The notes beneath the pieces were generated by a model, which saw nothing but the letters and a program-made list of their open reading frames with translations, was not told the origin of the DNA and made no database searches. The position numbers and the translations under genes were made by a program. DNA of 5,216 bases. It comes from Chloroflexota bacterium. GTDB lineage: Bacteria; Chloroflexota; Anaerolineae; Anaerolineales; UBA11579. The stretch spans positions 972 to 6,187 of the forward strand of contig DNGN01000013.1 in NCBI GenBank assembly GCA_003486225.1. The letters run 5' to 3'. This document shows positions 5,152 to 5,216 of this stretch, piece by piece. Every line of letters starts with the position of its first letter. Positions within the stretch are counted from its first letter, which is position 1.

Positions 5152-5216
5152 ATGAGTTTTCTTGGCAATATTGTTTGGATGATCTTTGGTGGTTTTCTGG
5201 CAGGCCTGGGCTATCT
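5152..5216 (+). CDS. yccF: YccF-family inner-membrane protein, N-terminal fragment (3' end outside window)
   Basis: The ATG at 5152 is preceded by AGGAGA (5139-5144) at 7 nt, a strong ribosome-binding site. The 21 complete codons read MSFLGNIVWMIFGGFLAGLG followed by Tyr, and match the first transmembrane segment of YccF-domain proteins (typical start MxxLGNIxWxIFGG). Known: YccF proteins are small integral membrane proteins of unassigned function, usually of about 120-150 residues with paired hydrophobic domains. Only the first segment is visible here, so completeness cannot be judged. It is divergent from the muramidase gene, and the two could share regulation. Another small membrane protein with a similar start is possible but less likely. 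Confidence 0.75.
   Translation, partial: MSFLGNIVWMIFGGFLAGLGY

Overview
The window most likely comes from a member of the Chloroflexota, probably class Anaerolineae. The main clue is a lipoprotein with a Thr/Pro-rich stalk and an NBR1-type Ig-like domain, an arrangement I know mostly from that class. Base composition is moderate (roughly half G+C by eye). The taxonomic call is inference: there is no rRNA or other phylogenetic marker here. Nothing points to a phage, an insertion sequence, a CRISPR array or an RNA gene.

Layout, left to right: (1) the C-terminal end of a class I SAM-dependent rRNA methyltransferase (COG1092/RlmI-like), plus strand, cut by the window edge; (2) convergent with it and sharing 4 bp at the stop codons, folC (folylpolyglutamate/dihydrofolate synthase), minus strand, with a good -10/-35 pair placed so close to the ATG that the mRNA should be leaderless or nearly so; (3) an intrinsic terminator for the next minus-strand gene; (4) a lipoprotein with an NBR1-like Ig domain, minus strand, with its own predicted promoter; (5) a large minus-strand gene for a GH25 muramidase followed by four copies of a ~65-residue repeat that I do not recognise, the last three separated by long acidic Pro/Val/Glu linkers; (6) a divergent intergenic region of nearly 200 bp holding candidate promoters, a small palindrome and a stem-loop; (7) the first 21 codons of a YccF-family membrane protein, plus strand, cut by the window edge.

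The genes look like separate transcription units rather than one operon. folC is folate housekeeping and the methyltransferase is RNA modification. The lipoprotein and the muramidase may both act at the cell envelope, but nothing in the sequence ties them to one pathway. The most interesting item is the muramidase: its C-terminal repeat family looks like a cell-wall- or partner-binding module, yet the protein has no visible signal peptide, and an in-frame stop just upstream rules out a simple missed N-terminus. No intergenic stretch exceeds 300 bp.
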